64,000 bases of DNA from an uncultured Paracoccaceae bacterium. GTDB taxonomy: Bacteria > Pseudomonadota > Alphaproteobacteria > Rhodobacterales > Rhodobacteraceae. The translations under genes and the position numbers were made by a program. This document shows, piece by piece, positions 46,437 to 55,700 of the stretch (its first letter is position 1; the number at the start of each line of letters is the position of its first letter). The notes under the pieces were generated by a model. It had not been told where the DNA came from. It did no database searches and saw nothing but the letters and a program-made list of their open reading frames with translations. The stretch is taken from contig CANLYJ010000001.1 in NCBI GenBank assembly GCA_947495295.1, forward strand, positions 186,001 to 250,000, given 5' to 3'.

Positions 46437-47672
46437 CTAAAGCAGGCTCAACTGTTGTGGGGGTGGGGCAAAACGAGCGCGCAAATTGGCGCTATCGGTC
46501 AGAGCGCCGGGGGTCCAGTCGCGGGCGATGATGAATGGCTGCGCCTTCTTCACCGGCGCGCCCATCTGCAAAAGATCGCCATAGCGCAGGCCGCGATGCC
46601 TGCGCGTGGACAAAATCCGCCCCACCGTGCGGGTCCCGAAACCGGGCACCCGCAGCAGCATATCCTTGCTGGCCCGGTTCACATCCACCGGAAACAGCGC
46701 CCGGTTTTGCAGGGCCCATGCCAGTTTCGGGTCGATCTCCAGGTCCAGATTGCCATCGGGCCGGGCGGCGGTGATTTCATCCACGCCAAACCCATAAAAC
46801 CGCAATAGCCAATCCGCCTGATAAAGCCGGTGTTCACGCACCAATGGCGGTTTGATCAATGGCAGTTGGGCTGTGGCATCAGGGATCGGCGAAAAGGCGG
46901 AATAGTAGACCCGGCGCAGTTGGTAGGCACCGTAAAGCCGGGTCGACTGCCCCAGGATCGTGGCATCTGTGGACCCATCCGCACCCACGATCATCTGGGT
47001 CGATTGACCCGCAGGGGCGAACCGCTTGCCCCGTTTGCCGGTATAGCTTTTCTCGGCCGCCACTTCCTTGCGCGACTTTACGTCGCCCATCGCCTTGCGG
47101 ATGGTGACTGGATTTTTCTCGGGCGCGTAGGCTTTGACGCTGTTGTCGGTGGGCAATTCCACGTTGATAGACAGCCGGTCGGCATAAAGCCCCGCCTGTT
47201 CGATTAATTCAGGGGCGGCATCCGGGATCGTCTTGAGGTGAATATAGCCCCGGAAGTTTTCACCTTCGCGCAGCCGGCGGGCGATCTGCACCATATCGGA
47301 CATGGTCGCATCAGGGGATCGGATGATGCCGGACGACAAAAACAGCCCTTCAATGTAATTCCGCCGGTAGAATTCGATGGTCAGCTGCACCACCTCATCC
47401 GGTGAAAACCGGGCACGCCGCACATGTGACGACACCCGGTTGATGCAATAGGCGCAGTCATAGATGCAGAAATTCGTCATCAGGATCTTGAGTAGACTGA
47501 TGCAGCGCCCATCGGGGGCATAGGCATGGCAGATCCCCGACCCTTCGGTGGACCCAAGTCCCTTGCCATCCCGACTGTCACGCCGGGCCGTCCCGCTGGA
47601 CGCGCAAGACGCATCGTAACGGGCCGCGTCACTGAGGATCGCGAGTTTGTCAGAGAGAGCCATGCGTGTCAT
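46437..47672 (-). CDS. Putative DNA modification/repair radical SAM protein (TIGR03916-like)
   Basis: 411 residues. The radical SAM cluster is CxxxCxxC (C69, C73, C76 in NFCIYDCAYCINR), followed by FYRRNYIEGLFLSSGII and LSINVELPTDNSVKAYAPEK. A C-terminal helix-hairpin-helix (VNRASKDMLLRVPGFGTRTV) suggests DNA binding. It is partnered with the DUF4130 protein immediately downstream. A LexA-type box lies 3-17 bases upstream of the start codon, so SOS control is predicted. The start is ATG 47672, with ATG 47663 possible. Confidence 0.88.
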   Translation of the reverse strand: MTRMALSDKLAILSDAARYDASCASSGTARRDSRDGKGLGSTEGSGICHAYAPDGRCISLLKILMTNFCIYDCAYCINRVSSHVRRARFSPDEVVQLTIEFYRRNYIEGLFLSSGIIRSPDATMSDMVQIARRLREGENFRGYIHLKTIPDAAPELIEQAGLYADRLSINVELPTDNSVKAYAPEKNPVTIRKAMGDVKSRKEVAAEKSYTGKRGKRFAPAGQSTQMIVGADGSTDATILGQSTRLYGAYQLRRVYYSAFSPIPDATAQLPLIKPPLVREHRLYQADWLLRFYGFGVDEITAARPDGNLDLEIDPKLAWALQNRALFPVDVNRASKDMLLRVPGFGTRTVGRILSTRRHRGLRYGDLLQMGAPVKKAQPFIIARDWTPGALTDSANLRARFAPPPQQLSLL

Positions 47673-47674
47673 AT

Positions 47675-47689
47675 GTTCATGTTATGTTC
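47675..47689. promoter_or_regulatory. Predicted LexA (SOS) box
   Basis: GTTC-ATGTTAT-GTTC is an exact match to the alphaproteobacterial SOS box GTTC-N7-GTTC (direct repeat). It sits immediately upstream of the radical SAM start codon. A bound LexA would block transcription or initiation of the repair pair. Confidence 0.65.
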
Positions 47690-47900
47690 TTTTTGACGGG
47701 CTGCGCAAGATGTTTGCCCGCGACATTTTGCATTGATTGCGGATAGGCGTCGTGTGGATGATGTTTGCGATGCCATTGGTTCGGCTGCTGTGTCCCCGAA
47801 ACCTGTTTGCAGGCTGGCGTATCGCAGCGTTGCATTGATTGCACAGGTCAAGGTGATTTCACCCTTGCCCCCCTCTGCGCGCATCGCTAAACGGGTCAAC

Positions 47901-47990
47901 GGAGACGTGGCCGAGTGGTCGAAGGCGCTCCCCTGCTAAGGGAGTAGGCGGGAAACCGTCTCGAGGGTTCGAATCCCTTCGTCTCCGCCA
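47901..47990 (+). tRNA. tRNA-Ser (anticodon GCT)
   Basis: A 90-base class II tRNA. The acceptor stem is GGAGACG/CGTCTCC with CCA encoded, the D region is TGGCCGAGTGG, the anticodon loop is CTGCTAA (GCT, reading AGC/AGU), there is a long variable arm, and the T arm is GGGTTCGAATCCC. It borders the candidate signalling island and could be an integration site, but no integrase or 3'-end duplication was found. Confidence 0.97.
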
Positions 47991-48103
47991 CCCACACTTT
48001 TTATTTTTGTTTTACAGAATGCCGCTGCAAAACAAGGCTCTGTGTAACTCGCTTTGCGACAATACCCGACCGCGTTTGCGGTACGAAGCGAATGGAAAAA
48101 GCC

Positions 48104-50500
48104 TTATGCTGTTCGCGCGAGCTGGTCGCGTTTGTCCTGTCCGTCGAACATGTCAATGGTGACATGTATATCCTGCGCCCGGGCGGCGGCGACCAGTTGT
48201 GTCAGCGCCTGTTTGATATCCGCGTCAGCCCAGACCTGTTCGGTTTGTGGGATCAGACGGATCGAAAACGCAGCCTCAAACGCGCACCATTTGCTGATAT
48301 GGGCCACGATGGCCTCCAACTCCGCAGATGTCAGCCGATCAACCCGGAGCACCAGATGCGAGATATTGGGCGACAGGTGATCCACCTCGGCCAAGCGCAG
48401 ATCAGCCGTTTCAGTTGAGGGGCGTGCTCGGGTGTTGGACGGCACCTGCGACAGTGCCACCATGATCCCCCGGATCGATGCGGCATCCAGAAGTTGCGGG
48501 TTCGGTTCTGTTTTGCCCGCGGCGTCATGGCGCGCCTTGGTTGCCTGCGCCTCGGCCAGCAGATCGTCGTATCGCCGGAAATCGAAATGCAGCCGCAGCG
48601 GGTTGTTGCGCCCTTTGTCCTTGAGCGCCGCCCAGCCCCGTAATGCGCGTTCAACCATCCAGCGCCGGTGTTCAGCGCAGGCGACACGCCCCAGCCTTGT
48701 GTCGGTTGACAGGTTCGACAAGGCCGCGTCATTCAGCATCTGACCGACATAGGCCGCGTCGATATGCGGCAAGGCCCCGCTTTGCCGTCCCTTCCAGTCG
48801 AACCCCATTTCCCACAGCCGCACTGCCGCCTGCTGGGCAGAGGCCAGATTGGCCAGTCGCGCCTCGTTGGGCAGGTCCGCCCAGTCGGCCAGGTAGCGTT
48901 GTCGGGATTGCGCAAAAAAGGCCTCGATGGCTTGCCGTTCGGCGGGGTCGGTTGGCCCTTCATCCTCTTGCCAGGGCGGCGGACCATAGCGGTTGACTTG
49001 ATCCTGATAGATCGCGTCTTCCTCGAGTGACTTGACCGTGCTTTGATAGACGGCATGGATGCTTTTGGCGACGTCGCGCCATTGATCATCAAATAGGCCA
49101 AGTGTCGGCACGACATCCTGCATCCCGCCGAATGGCGCCACCAGATGCAGTGGGTCACCTTGCCCGATCTGGCGTTTGTCGCCGTCACGAATATTGCCCT
49201 GCCATTGTCGCGGATAGATCGGCGCAGGCGGGCGCGAGCCGCGGCGCATCTCGGCCTCTAGTTGCATGGCAAGTGTGAGGTTTGTCGTGTCATCCCGGCA
49301 GGCCAGCACCCAGCCTGTCACCGGCACGTCGTCCCCCTCGGCCTGCTTGTCGCAAACCGCTTGAGCCGCGCATTTCACAAACCGAATGTCGGGCCGGTCG
49401 GCTGCGGGGATCGTGGCCTTGTCAAACAGCATGGGCATGGCGGCACGAAATTCAGCCTCGATCAGGTCGCAGTCGCGATCAATGACTGTGACCAGCGGCG
49501 GTCCCAGATCGGCAGAGCAGCCATGCTGCACCGCTTCGCGGGTGATGGCCATGCCAAGATCCCCCGCGCCGACCACGACGACATGCAGCCGAGTTTGCCC
49601 CAGACGCATGGCCCGTTCGGCAAGCCAACTACGTGCAAACAGGTAGCGTGCGGTTTCTTCGCGGATCGCAAAGCCGCTGTATTGCCGGTCCAGCTTGAGC
49701 CCCAATTCGCGGGTCAACAGCATCTGGCGGTGCATCTCGGTCGATGTGAAATGGGCGTAGACGATATCTTCGAGCGGTAAAGTGCGCGGCAGCAGAAAAC
49801 CCAGCATTCCTGGCAGCAGATCCCGCAGCCGATCAATTCGCTTGACCCTTGCCGGGCTCATCCCCTGACGTCGCTTGGCCAATGCGCCGCTGATTTGCTG
49901 GGCGGTTTCCATCGTCAGGCTGTCGTCACCACAGGCCACGATAATCCGCCGGGCGCGATGCGGCATCAGCCCGGCAAATGCGTTGCCGCCGCGAATATCA
50001 CGTTCCACCAGCACGGCCCGGTTTTGCGAGGCGAAATCCTTTGCTGCCCCATCGAAACTGCGTGCGACAATGGTCAGCGGTTTTGCCCAGCTTGCCCGTT
50101 CACGCGCGATTTCCTGGTTCAACGCGCCATAGCCCACAAGGATGTGCCTGTCCTCGGCAAAAAGGATCGCCTGCACCCGGATCTTGATATGCACCCAGAG
50201 CCGCGAAAACAGCAATCGGATGACTGCAAAGAAAATCAGGATCGCGGCAAGGAACCGGGCGATATCAAGGTTCAGCAGATGTTCGGCGGCACATTTGTCA
50301 TCATAGTTCAGCGCAAAAAGCTGGATCGTCAGATAGATGACATCCGACCAGCCTTCGTCCGGCATGCACCCCTTGTACCCCAATGACCCCAGGATCAGCA
50401 CTGCACATGTGCCAATCGGCGCGAACCCTTTGATCAGCGCGTTCCAGAGCCGGCGCGGTATTGTCCCACCCGGTCGTCTTTTTCTGGCTTGGCCTTGCAC
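48104..50500 (-). CDS. Membrane protein with channel-like helices, TrkA-N/Rossmann domains and RyR-like domain
   Basis: 798 residues. Two N-terminal membrane helices (GFAPIGTCAVLILGSLGY; FLAAILIFFAVIRLLFSRLW) flank a re-entrant-like segment (DVIYLTIQLFALN), the layout of a two-helix ion channel without a TVGYG filter. Next come TrkA-N/RCK-like Rossmann folds (HILVGYGALNQEIARE near 119; VVVVGAGDLGMAITREAV near 305), likely binding NAD(H) or a derivative. At about 600-650, CAEHRRWMVERALRGW resembles the RyR domain of bacterial nucleotide-signalling systems. The C-terminal 100 residues are unassigned. Divergent from the SLOG gene. Candidate effector that depolarises membranes on ligand binding. 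Confidence 0.75.
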   Translation of the reverse strand: MQGQARKRRPGGTIPRRLWNALIKGFAPIGTCAVLILGSLGYKGCMPDEGWSDVIYLTIQLFALNYDDKCAAEHLLNLDIARFLAAILIFFAVIRLLFSRLWVHIKIRVQAILFAEDRHILVGYGALNQEIARERASWAKPLTIVARSFDGAAKDFASQNRAVLVERDIRGGNAFAGLMPHRARRIIVACGDDSLTMETAQQISGALAKRRQGMSPARVKRIDRLRDLLPGMLGFLLPRTLPLEDIVYAHFTSTEMHRQMLLTRELGLKLDRQYSGFAIREETARYLFARSWLAERAMRLGQTRLHVVVVGAGDLGMAITREAVQHGCSADLGPPLVTVIDRDCDLIEAEFRAAMPMLFDKATIPAADRPDIRFVKCAAQAVCDKQAEGDDVPVTGWVLACRDDTTNLTLAMQLEAEMRRGSRPPAPIYPRQWQGNIRDGDKRQIGQGDPLHLVAPFGGMQDVVPTLGLFDDQWRDVAKSIHAVYQSTVKSLEEDAIYQDQVNRYGPPPWQEDEGPTDPAERQAIEAFFAQSRQRYLADWADLPNEARLANLASAQQAAVRLWEMGFDWKGRQSGALPHIDAAYVGQMLNDAALSNLSTDTRLGRVACAEHRRWMVERALRGWAALKDKGRNNPLRLHFDFRRYDDLLAEAQATKARHDAAGKTEPNPQLLDAASIRGIMVALSQVPSNTRARPSTETADLRLAEVDHLSPNISHLVLRVDRLTSAELEAIVAHISKWCAFEAAFSIRLIPQTEQVWADADIKQALTQLVAAARAQDIHVTIDMFDGQDKRDQLARTA

Positions 50501-50602
50501 CTTAACCCGCCGTCATCAACACTGGCCTCACCTCTTGGGAAATCACGTAAATATGCAACCAGTGAACACCAGTTTTACAACCCGGCCTAGCGTTTTTTGT
50601 GC

Positions 50603-51121
50603 ATGACGCGGATGCAGGCCTTCTTTGCAAAGCCTGGAACAGTGGCTGTCACGGGTCACCGCGCCAACCGGATCACAGCGGTCGCAGAGGCGCAGCTGGC
50701 CCAGATTTGCGCCGGGCTGTTCAAGGCGGCCCATCGGGAATGTGCATTGCTCAGCTGCCTGGCGTCTGGTGCGGATACGGTTGCGGCTGAAACCTGGCCG
50801 GAAGCCCACGAATTGCGCACGCTGTTGCCGGTTCCGGTGGCCGATTGGCGTAGCCTGATCAGGCCAGAGATGGCCGTGAGCCGGTTTGATCATCTGGTGA
50901 ACCGCGCAGCACCAGAGATCCTTTGCCACGGCGCTGCGCCTGATTATGCAGCGTTGGCTGATGCGTTGCTTGATCGGTCCGACCGGCTTTTTGCCATTTG
51001 GGACGGTGCGACCGGACGTCCAGGAGGCACCGGGTCAGTGGTCGGCAAGGCGCGTGCGCGCGGCATGCCGGTTTTGCATCTGCGTTTCATCGAAACCGAT
51101 TTTGTGTGGGAACACGCGTAG
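50603..51121 (+). CDS. SLOG-fold (DprA/YpsA-like) nucleotide sensor protein
   Basis: 172 residues with a single Rossmann-like SLOG domain: TVAVTGHRANRI (near residue 14), ALLSCLASGADTVAAETW, RTLLPVPVADWRSLI, and ADALLDRSDRLFAIWDG followed by GRPGGTGSVVGKARARGMPV. In Thoeris ThsA and related systems SLOG domains bind TIR-made cyclic ADP-ribose variants. Here it is a stand-alone protein between a RyR/TrkA-N membrane protein and a TIR gene. The start is ATG 50603, or ATG 50612. Confidence 0.75.
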   Translation: MTRMQAFFAKPGTVAVTGHRANRITAVAEAQLAQICAGLFKAAHRECALLSCLASGADTVAAETWPEAHELRTLLPVPVADWRSLIRPEMAVSRFDHLVNRAAPEILCHGAAPDYAALADALLDRSDRLFAIWDGATGRPGGTGSVVGKARARGMPVLHLRFIETDFVWEHA

Positions 51122-51178
51122 ATCCAGATCGCCGCATCCATCATTGACTGCGTCGATCTAACCCAAGTCCCGGTTCAG

Positions 51179-51204
51179 CTTTCGGTTTACTTTGCGACCG
51201 AAAG
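51179..51204. promoter_or_regulatory. Inverted repeat between SLOG and TIR genes
   Basis: Perfect 8-bp inverted repeat CTTTCGGT-N10-ACCGAAAG, 39 bases before the TIR start. It could be an operator, or a hairpin that lowers read-through from the SLOG gene. There is no T-run. Confidence 0.4.
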
Positions 51205-51243
51205 TTGCTGTTCTGTTTGCATTGGTTATGGGTGGGGGACTCA

Positions 51244-52719
51244 ATGGCATATGTCGCTGGGTTTGATTTTGATGTATTTGTTTCTTATGCGCGGATCGAC
51301 GACGAAGCCGATTTTCCAGACGATACAAGATGGGTAACGACCTTTGTCGCGTATCTGACAACCGCATTGCGCAAACGGCTGGGCGGTACCGATGAGCTGA
51401 AGGTCTTCTTTGATCGCAGCACGCTTAATTCCAATAGCGAACTGGAAGAGCTGAAACGCTCTGCCGCCAAAAGTGCGCTGTTCCTATCCATCTGTTCGCG
51501 TAGTTACGCTGCCCGTAGCTGGACCATGCAAGAGCTTGAGGCATTTGTCGCCCAGCCCGACAGCTCCCCCCGGATTTTCGCCATTGAAATCATGCCCTTG
51601 GATCACGGCATGTCCTACCCTGATATTCTTGAGCAGCGCCATCGCGAGGCGTTTTTCATGCAGACAGAGAATATGCGCGGAACCACGGTGCCCTTGCCCC
51701 CGTCGGACCCTCGCTTTGGCCATTTGATCCACGATCTTGCCGAACAGATCAGAAATCAGCTTTTTGCGATGCGCGCGGTCAGCGATGTCAAAGCGATGAC
51801 CGCGTCATTAGAGACAAATCGGACGCCAGCCGCCACTGCGCAAGACACCCAAGCCAGCGGGGCACGCGTCTTTGTCGGTCAGGCAACTGACGATCTTGGC
51901 TTTCAGGCAGACCAGATGCGCCGGTATCTGGACCAGTTTGACCATGTTGTGCTGCCCGTGGGTGATATTCGTCAGGATGCGGAGGGTTTCAAAGAGGACA
52001 CCCGCAATCATCTGCAAGGGACCAGTCTGTTTGTGCAGCTTCTGGGGCCTTTTCCGGGCCGTAGCGCCCCGGATATGTCCCAGTCGTATTCCCAGACGCA
52101 ATTCAATATCGCCACAGAAATGGGCATTCCCGTTCTTCAATGGCGGTCGATGAACGTCAATCTGGATGAAATTGGCGATCCCGCGCATCTTGAAACGCTT
52201 ACGGGTCAAGGCGTCATCGTCAGTGGTTTTGAAACCTTCAAAGCCGAGGTCAAGGATCGTCTGGATCAGTTCAAGACATCCGAACCAAAGCGTAACCGAT
52301 CACTTGATGATGGAAGCCTGCCGGTTGTGTTCATCAATGCCGACCGGTCCGATCTTGCATATGCCAGAAAGGTTCGGGACGAATTCGTCCGCAACGGTTT
52401 TCTTGCGTCCATTCCGCTGGACCGTGGCGATGAGACTGATTTGCAAAGCTACCTGCGCGAAAACCTTATCGAATGTGACGGTCTGGTGATGATCTATGGC
52501 GACACGTCGCCGGTCTGGGCCACCCGCAGCCTGCGTCATTTCAACAAGTTGCGGGCGAACCGGGATGCCCCGCCCAGATTGGTTGCCGTGATGGTGGGTC
52601 CGCCGGATGGCAAGGCGCGTGATCTGGGCGTTTCGATGCCGGGTCTGCGCGTCGTCGGATCGACCGATGAATGGCAAGAAAACACGGTTGAAGAGCTGAT
52701 AGAGGCGTTTTCGGACTGA
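51244..52719 (+). CDS. Multi-domain TIR-like protein
   Basis: 491 residues in three alpha/beta segments. Residues about 4-150 form a TIR domain: FDVFVSYARIDDE, LKVFFDRSTLNSNSELEE, LFLSICSRSYAARSWTMQELE, with the Glu typical of NAD-cleaving TIRs. Residues about 205-330 (ARVFVGQATDDLGFQADQMR, GTSLFVQLLGPFPGRS) are a second TIR-like/DUF4062-like unit. Residues about 350-490 (LPVVFINADRSDLAYARKVR, NLIECDGLVMIYGDTSPVW) are a third. ATG 51244 was chosen so the TIR motif is near the N-terminus, with GGGTGGGGGA upstream. The stop overlaps the STAND gene start (TGATG). Confidence 0.82.
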   Translation: MAYVAGFDFDVFVSYARIDDEADFPDDTRWVTTFVAYLTTALRKRLGGTDELKVFFDRSTLNSNSELEELKRSAAKSALFLSICSRSYAARSWTMQELEAFVAQPDSSPRIFAIEIMPLDHGMSYPDILEQRHREAFFMQTENMRGTTVPLPPSDPRFGHLIHDLAEQIRNQLFAMRAVSDVKAMTASLETNRTPAATAQDTQASGARVFVGQATDDLGFQADQMRRYLDQFDHVVLPVGDIRQDAEGFKEDTRNHLQGTSLFVQLLGPFPGRSAPDMSQSYSQTQFNIATEMGIPVLQWRSMNVNLDEIGDPAHLETLTGQGVIVSGFETFKAEVKDRLDQFKTSEPKRNRSLDDGSLPVVFINADRSDLAYARKVRDEFVRNGFLASIPLDRGDETDLQSYLRENLIECDGLVMIYGDTSPVWATRSLRHFNKLRANRDAPPRLVAVMVGPPDGKARDLGVSMPGLRVVGSTDEWQENTVEELIEAFSD

Positions 52720-55700
52720 TGGCACAGGATACCCGTTACCCTTACCCCGGATTGCGATCCTATGAGAGCGAAGAAAGCGACCTGTTCTTTGGTCGCGAGG
52801 GCTGCGTGGATGACATGCTGGCCGGATTGGCCGAGACCCGGTTTCTGGCGGTGCTGGGCACCTCGGGATCTGGAAAGTCCTCGTTGGTGCGCACCGGTCT
52901 TTTGGATGCGCTTGAACTTGGCTTCTTGCCGGGGCGTACAAGTGAATGGCATGTCGCTGATATGCATCCCGGTGGCCGCCCGATGCGCAATCTGGCGCGG
53001 GTTCTGGTTACCCTTGATGGCGCGGAGGCAGACGACATCGAACTGTCGCTGATGCAGTCTTTTGTCATGCGTGGTCCGCGCAGCATTATCCAATGGTGTG
53101 ATGATCGGGGCCTGCGCGAGGATCAAAGCCTGCTGCTGATCGTCGACCAGTTCGAAGAGCTTTTCCGCTATCGCGACTATGCGGGCCGGGAAGAGGCGGA
53201 AGCCTTTGTCGCCCTGCTGTTGGAAAGTGCGCGGGCCGATCCGCGCATCCATGTCGTGATTACGATGCGGTCTGAATTCCTGGGCGCCTGTGCGATGATG
53301 CCGGGGCTGGCTGAACAGATCAACTCAGGCCTGTATCTGACCCGCCGCATGACCCGCGGTGAATGCGAACAGGCCATTGAAGGCCCTGCGCATGTGATCG
53401 GTTTTGAGGTTGAACCACGGCTGACTTCGGAAATCCTCAACGATATGGCCAGCCTCGCCCCGTGGGACCGTGACGATGCCCTGACCAGTCTGGAGCAATT
53501 ATCACGCCGGGCGGATCAGTTGCCACTGATGCAACATGTGCTCAACCGTCTTTACGAGCGCGCGCAGCAAGCAGGCGGTTCGGTTGTTCTGAAATTTGCC
53601 GATTATCAGCAGATCGGACGATTGCGTGGCGCAATCGATGCCCATGCAGCGGAAATCCTTGACAGTCTTGGCCCCGAAGTGGGGCAGGTCGCAGAACCGG
53701 TGTTTCGTGCCCTGGTCACAGGTACGAACCTGTCCAATGCCGTGCGCGAACCCCGGCGGTTTGGCGAATTGGTTGAGGTTGCAGGCGGCGATGCGGCTGC
53801 CGTTCGCCAGTTGGTTGACGCGTTCCGTGCGCAGGGCTGTAGCTTCCTGCGCCCCACGCCTTCTGTTGAGCTGGAGCCAGAGACGATTGTCGATCTGGGC
53901 CATGAAAGCCTTGTCCGGCAATGGACGCAGCTGGGTGACTGGTTGGTTCAGGAGGCGCGTGACGGGGCCACATGGAACCGGATCCTGAACGCCTATGAGG
54001 CCAAGGAACAGGGCGAAGGTGATCTGCTATCCGGTCTGGACCTCGCAAACGCACAATCCTGGTGGGTTACCGCCCAACCGACCGCCGCCTGGGCCCGCCG
54101 CCATGGCGGGAAATTTGCGGAGCTCAAGGCATTCTTGGATGATAGCACAAAGGTTGATGCCGCCCAGAAAGCCAGGATCGCCGAAGGTGAACGGCAGCGG
54201 GTGCGGCGTTTGCGCACGCGTGCCGCGATTTATCTGTCGCTCGCGATCATCTCGGTCGGTGCCGCCTTGTTTGGCTGGACGGCGCGCAATGAAGCCACGG
54301 TGGCCCAGGAAAAGGCGGAAGCCGCCTTTGCAAGTGCGGAAATCGCGCTGGGGGATGCGCAGGCGGCCAATGCGCTTGCAATTTCGGCCTCGGAGACGTT
54401 CCTGATCGATATGACCGAACGGCTGCGCAAGTCGTTTGGTGTCAAACCCGAAGATGTGGACGAGATGTTGGCCGAAGGCGCCCGGTATCTGGACCGGCTT
54501 GATGCGCAGATGCCAGACGATCCAAGCTTGCGCCGGGCCAGGGCGAAGCTGTTGCTGGAAAATGCATGGGTCGCGTATAACCGCAGCGACTATGCCGGAT
54601 CACGGGCCTACCTGGACGATGCCCGGGTTTTGCTGTCTGCCGATGATCAGATGTCCCCGGAAGTAGCATTGGTGCTGATCGAGGTGGACGCGATCGACTC
54701 GGCCAATCTGCGGTCGCTTGGTCAAATTGAACAAGCGCTTGATGTGGCGGAAAATGCGGAGGTCCTGCTCGTTGCTTCAGGCCCGGCCATGTCAGAGGCG
54801 GATCGTGCCTTTGGCACCGCGCGTGTTTACGTGGCAATGGCTAATGCACTTGGTGAATTGGGACATATTGATCAGGCCAGAACCGCATCACAACACTGCC
54901 TTGATAAGACGGAAGGCTCCATATCAGACCGACGAGTCCTGTCGGAGCGCGCGATTTGTGCCGGGAGCAGGCTTTGGATTGAGAACATATCCGAAGAGGC
55001 GGCCCCCACTGCTGAATTGATTGCCGGCCTTGACGATATCGTAGAGGCCCTATCCAAAGATCGGCGCGACATACGTGATTGGCGTAATTGGACGTCATTT
55101 CAAAGCTATGTCGCCTACGCATACAACAACAGTGGTGATGTTTTAAGGGCGACGGACGCTTATGAAACCGCTGCTAAAGAACTGGATGTTCTGGTTACGC
55201 TGGCACCTTACAACGATTGGATCAGCTTTGATCGTGCCAAAGCCTACGCAAATCTGAATTACGCGTATTGGGCACAGGGCGATCCCGAAAGGGCCTTGGA
55301 TGCCGGGCTGACGGGCATCGCGGAATTTGAAACGCTTGGTGAAAAGCTACGGTCGAACCAGTCATTCGCCGAAACCTATCTGAAAGAGTTGGGGGACACG
55401 TTGTCGGTTATTCGCGGCGTCAGTGGTTGGCGTCAGGATGTCGATAATCTTCAGTTAGCGGCCGATATCACCACAAAGTGGAATGATCACGCGCTTTACA
55501 TGTACAAGACCGGGCTGGATATGTGCGCCGGATGCGCCTTCATTCCCGGAAAGTTTGTTTCTGAGGCTTTTGAAGGCAAGCTGGAAGCTGGCGAAGCCCA
55601 GGCAGCGGCCGAAATACTGCGTGTCTTTGACGAGGTCCGGGAGCTTCTGCAGTCGTTGGAAGCAGATGATCCCGAACGGACTGCCGTTGTGCAATCGCGC

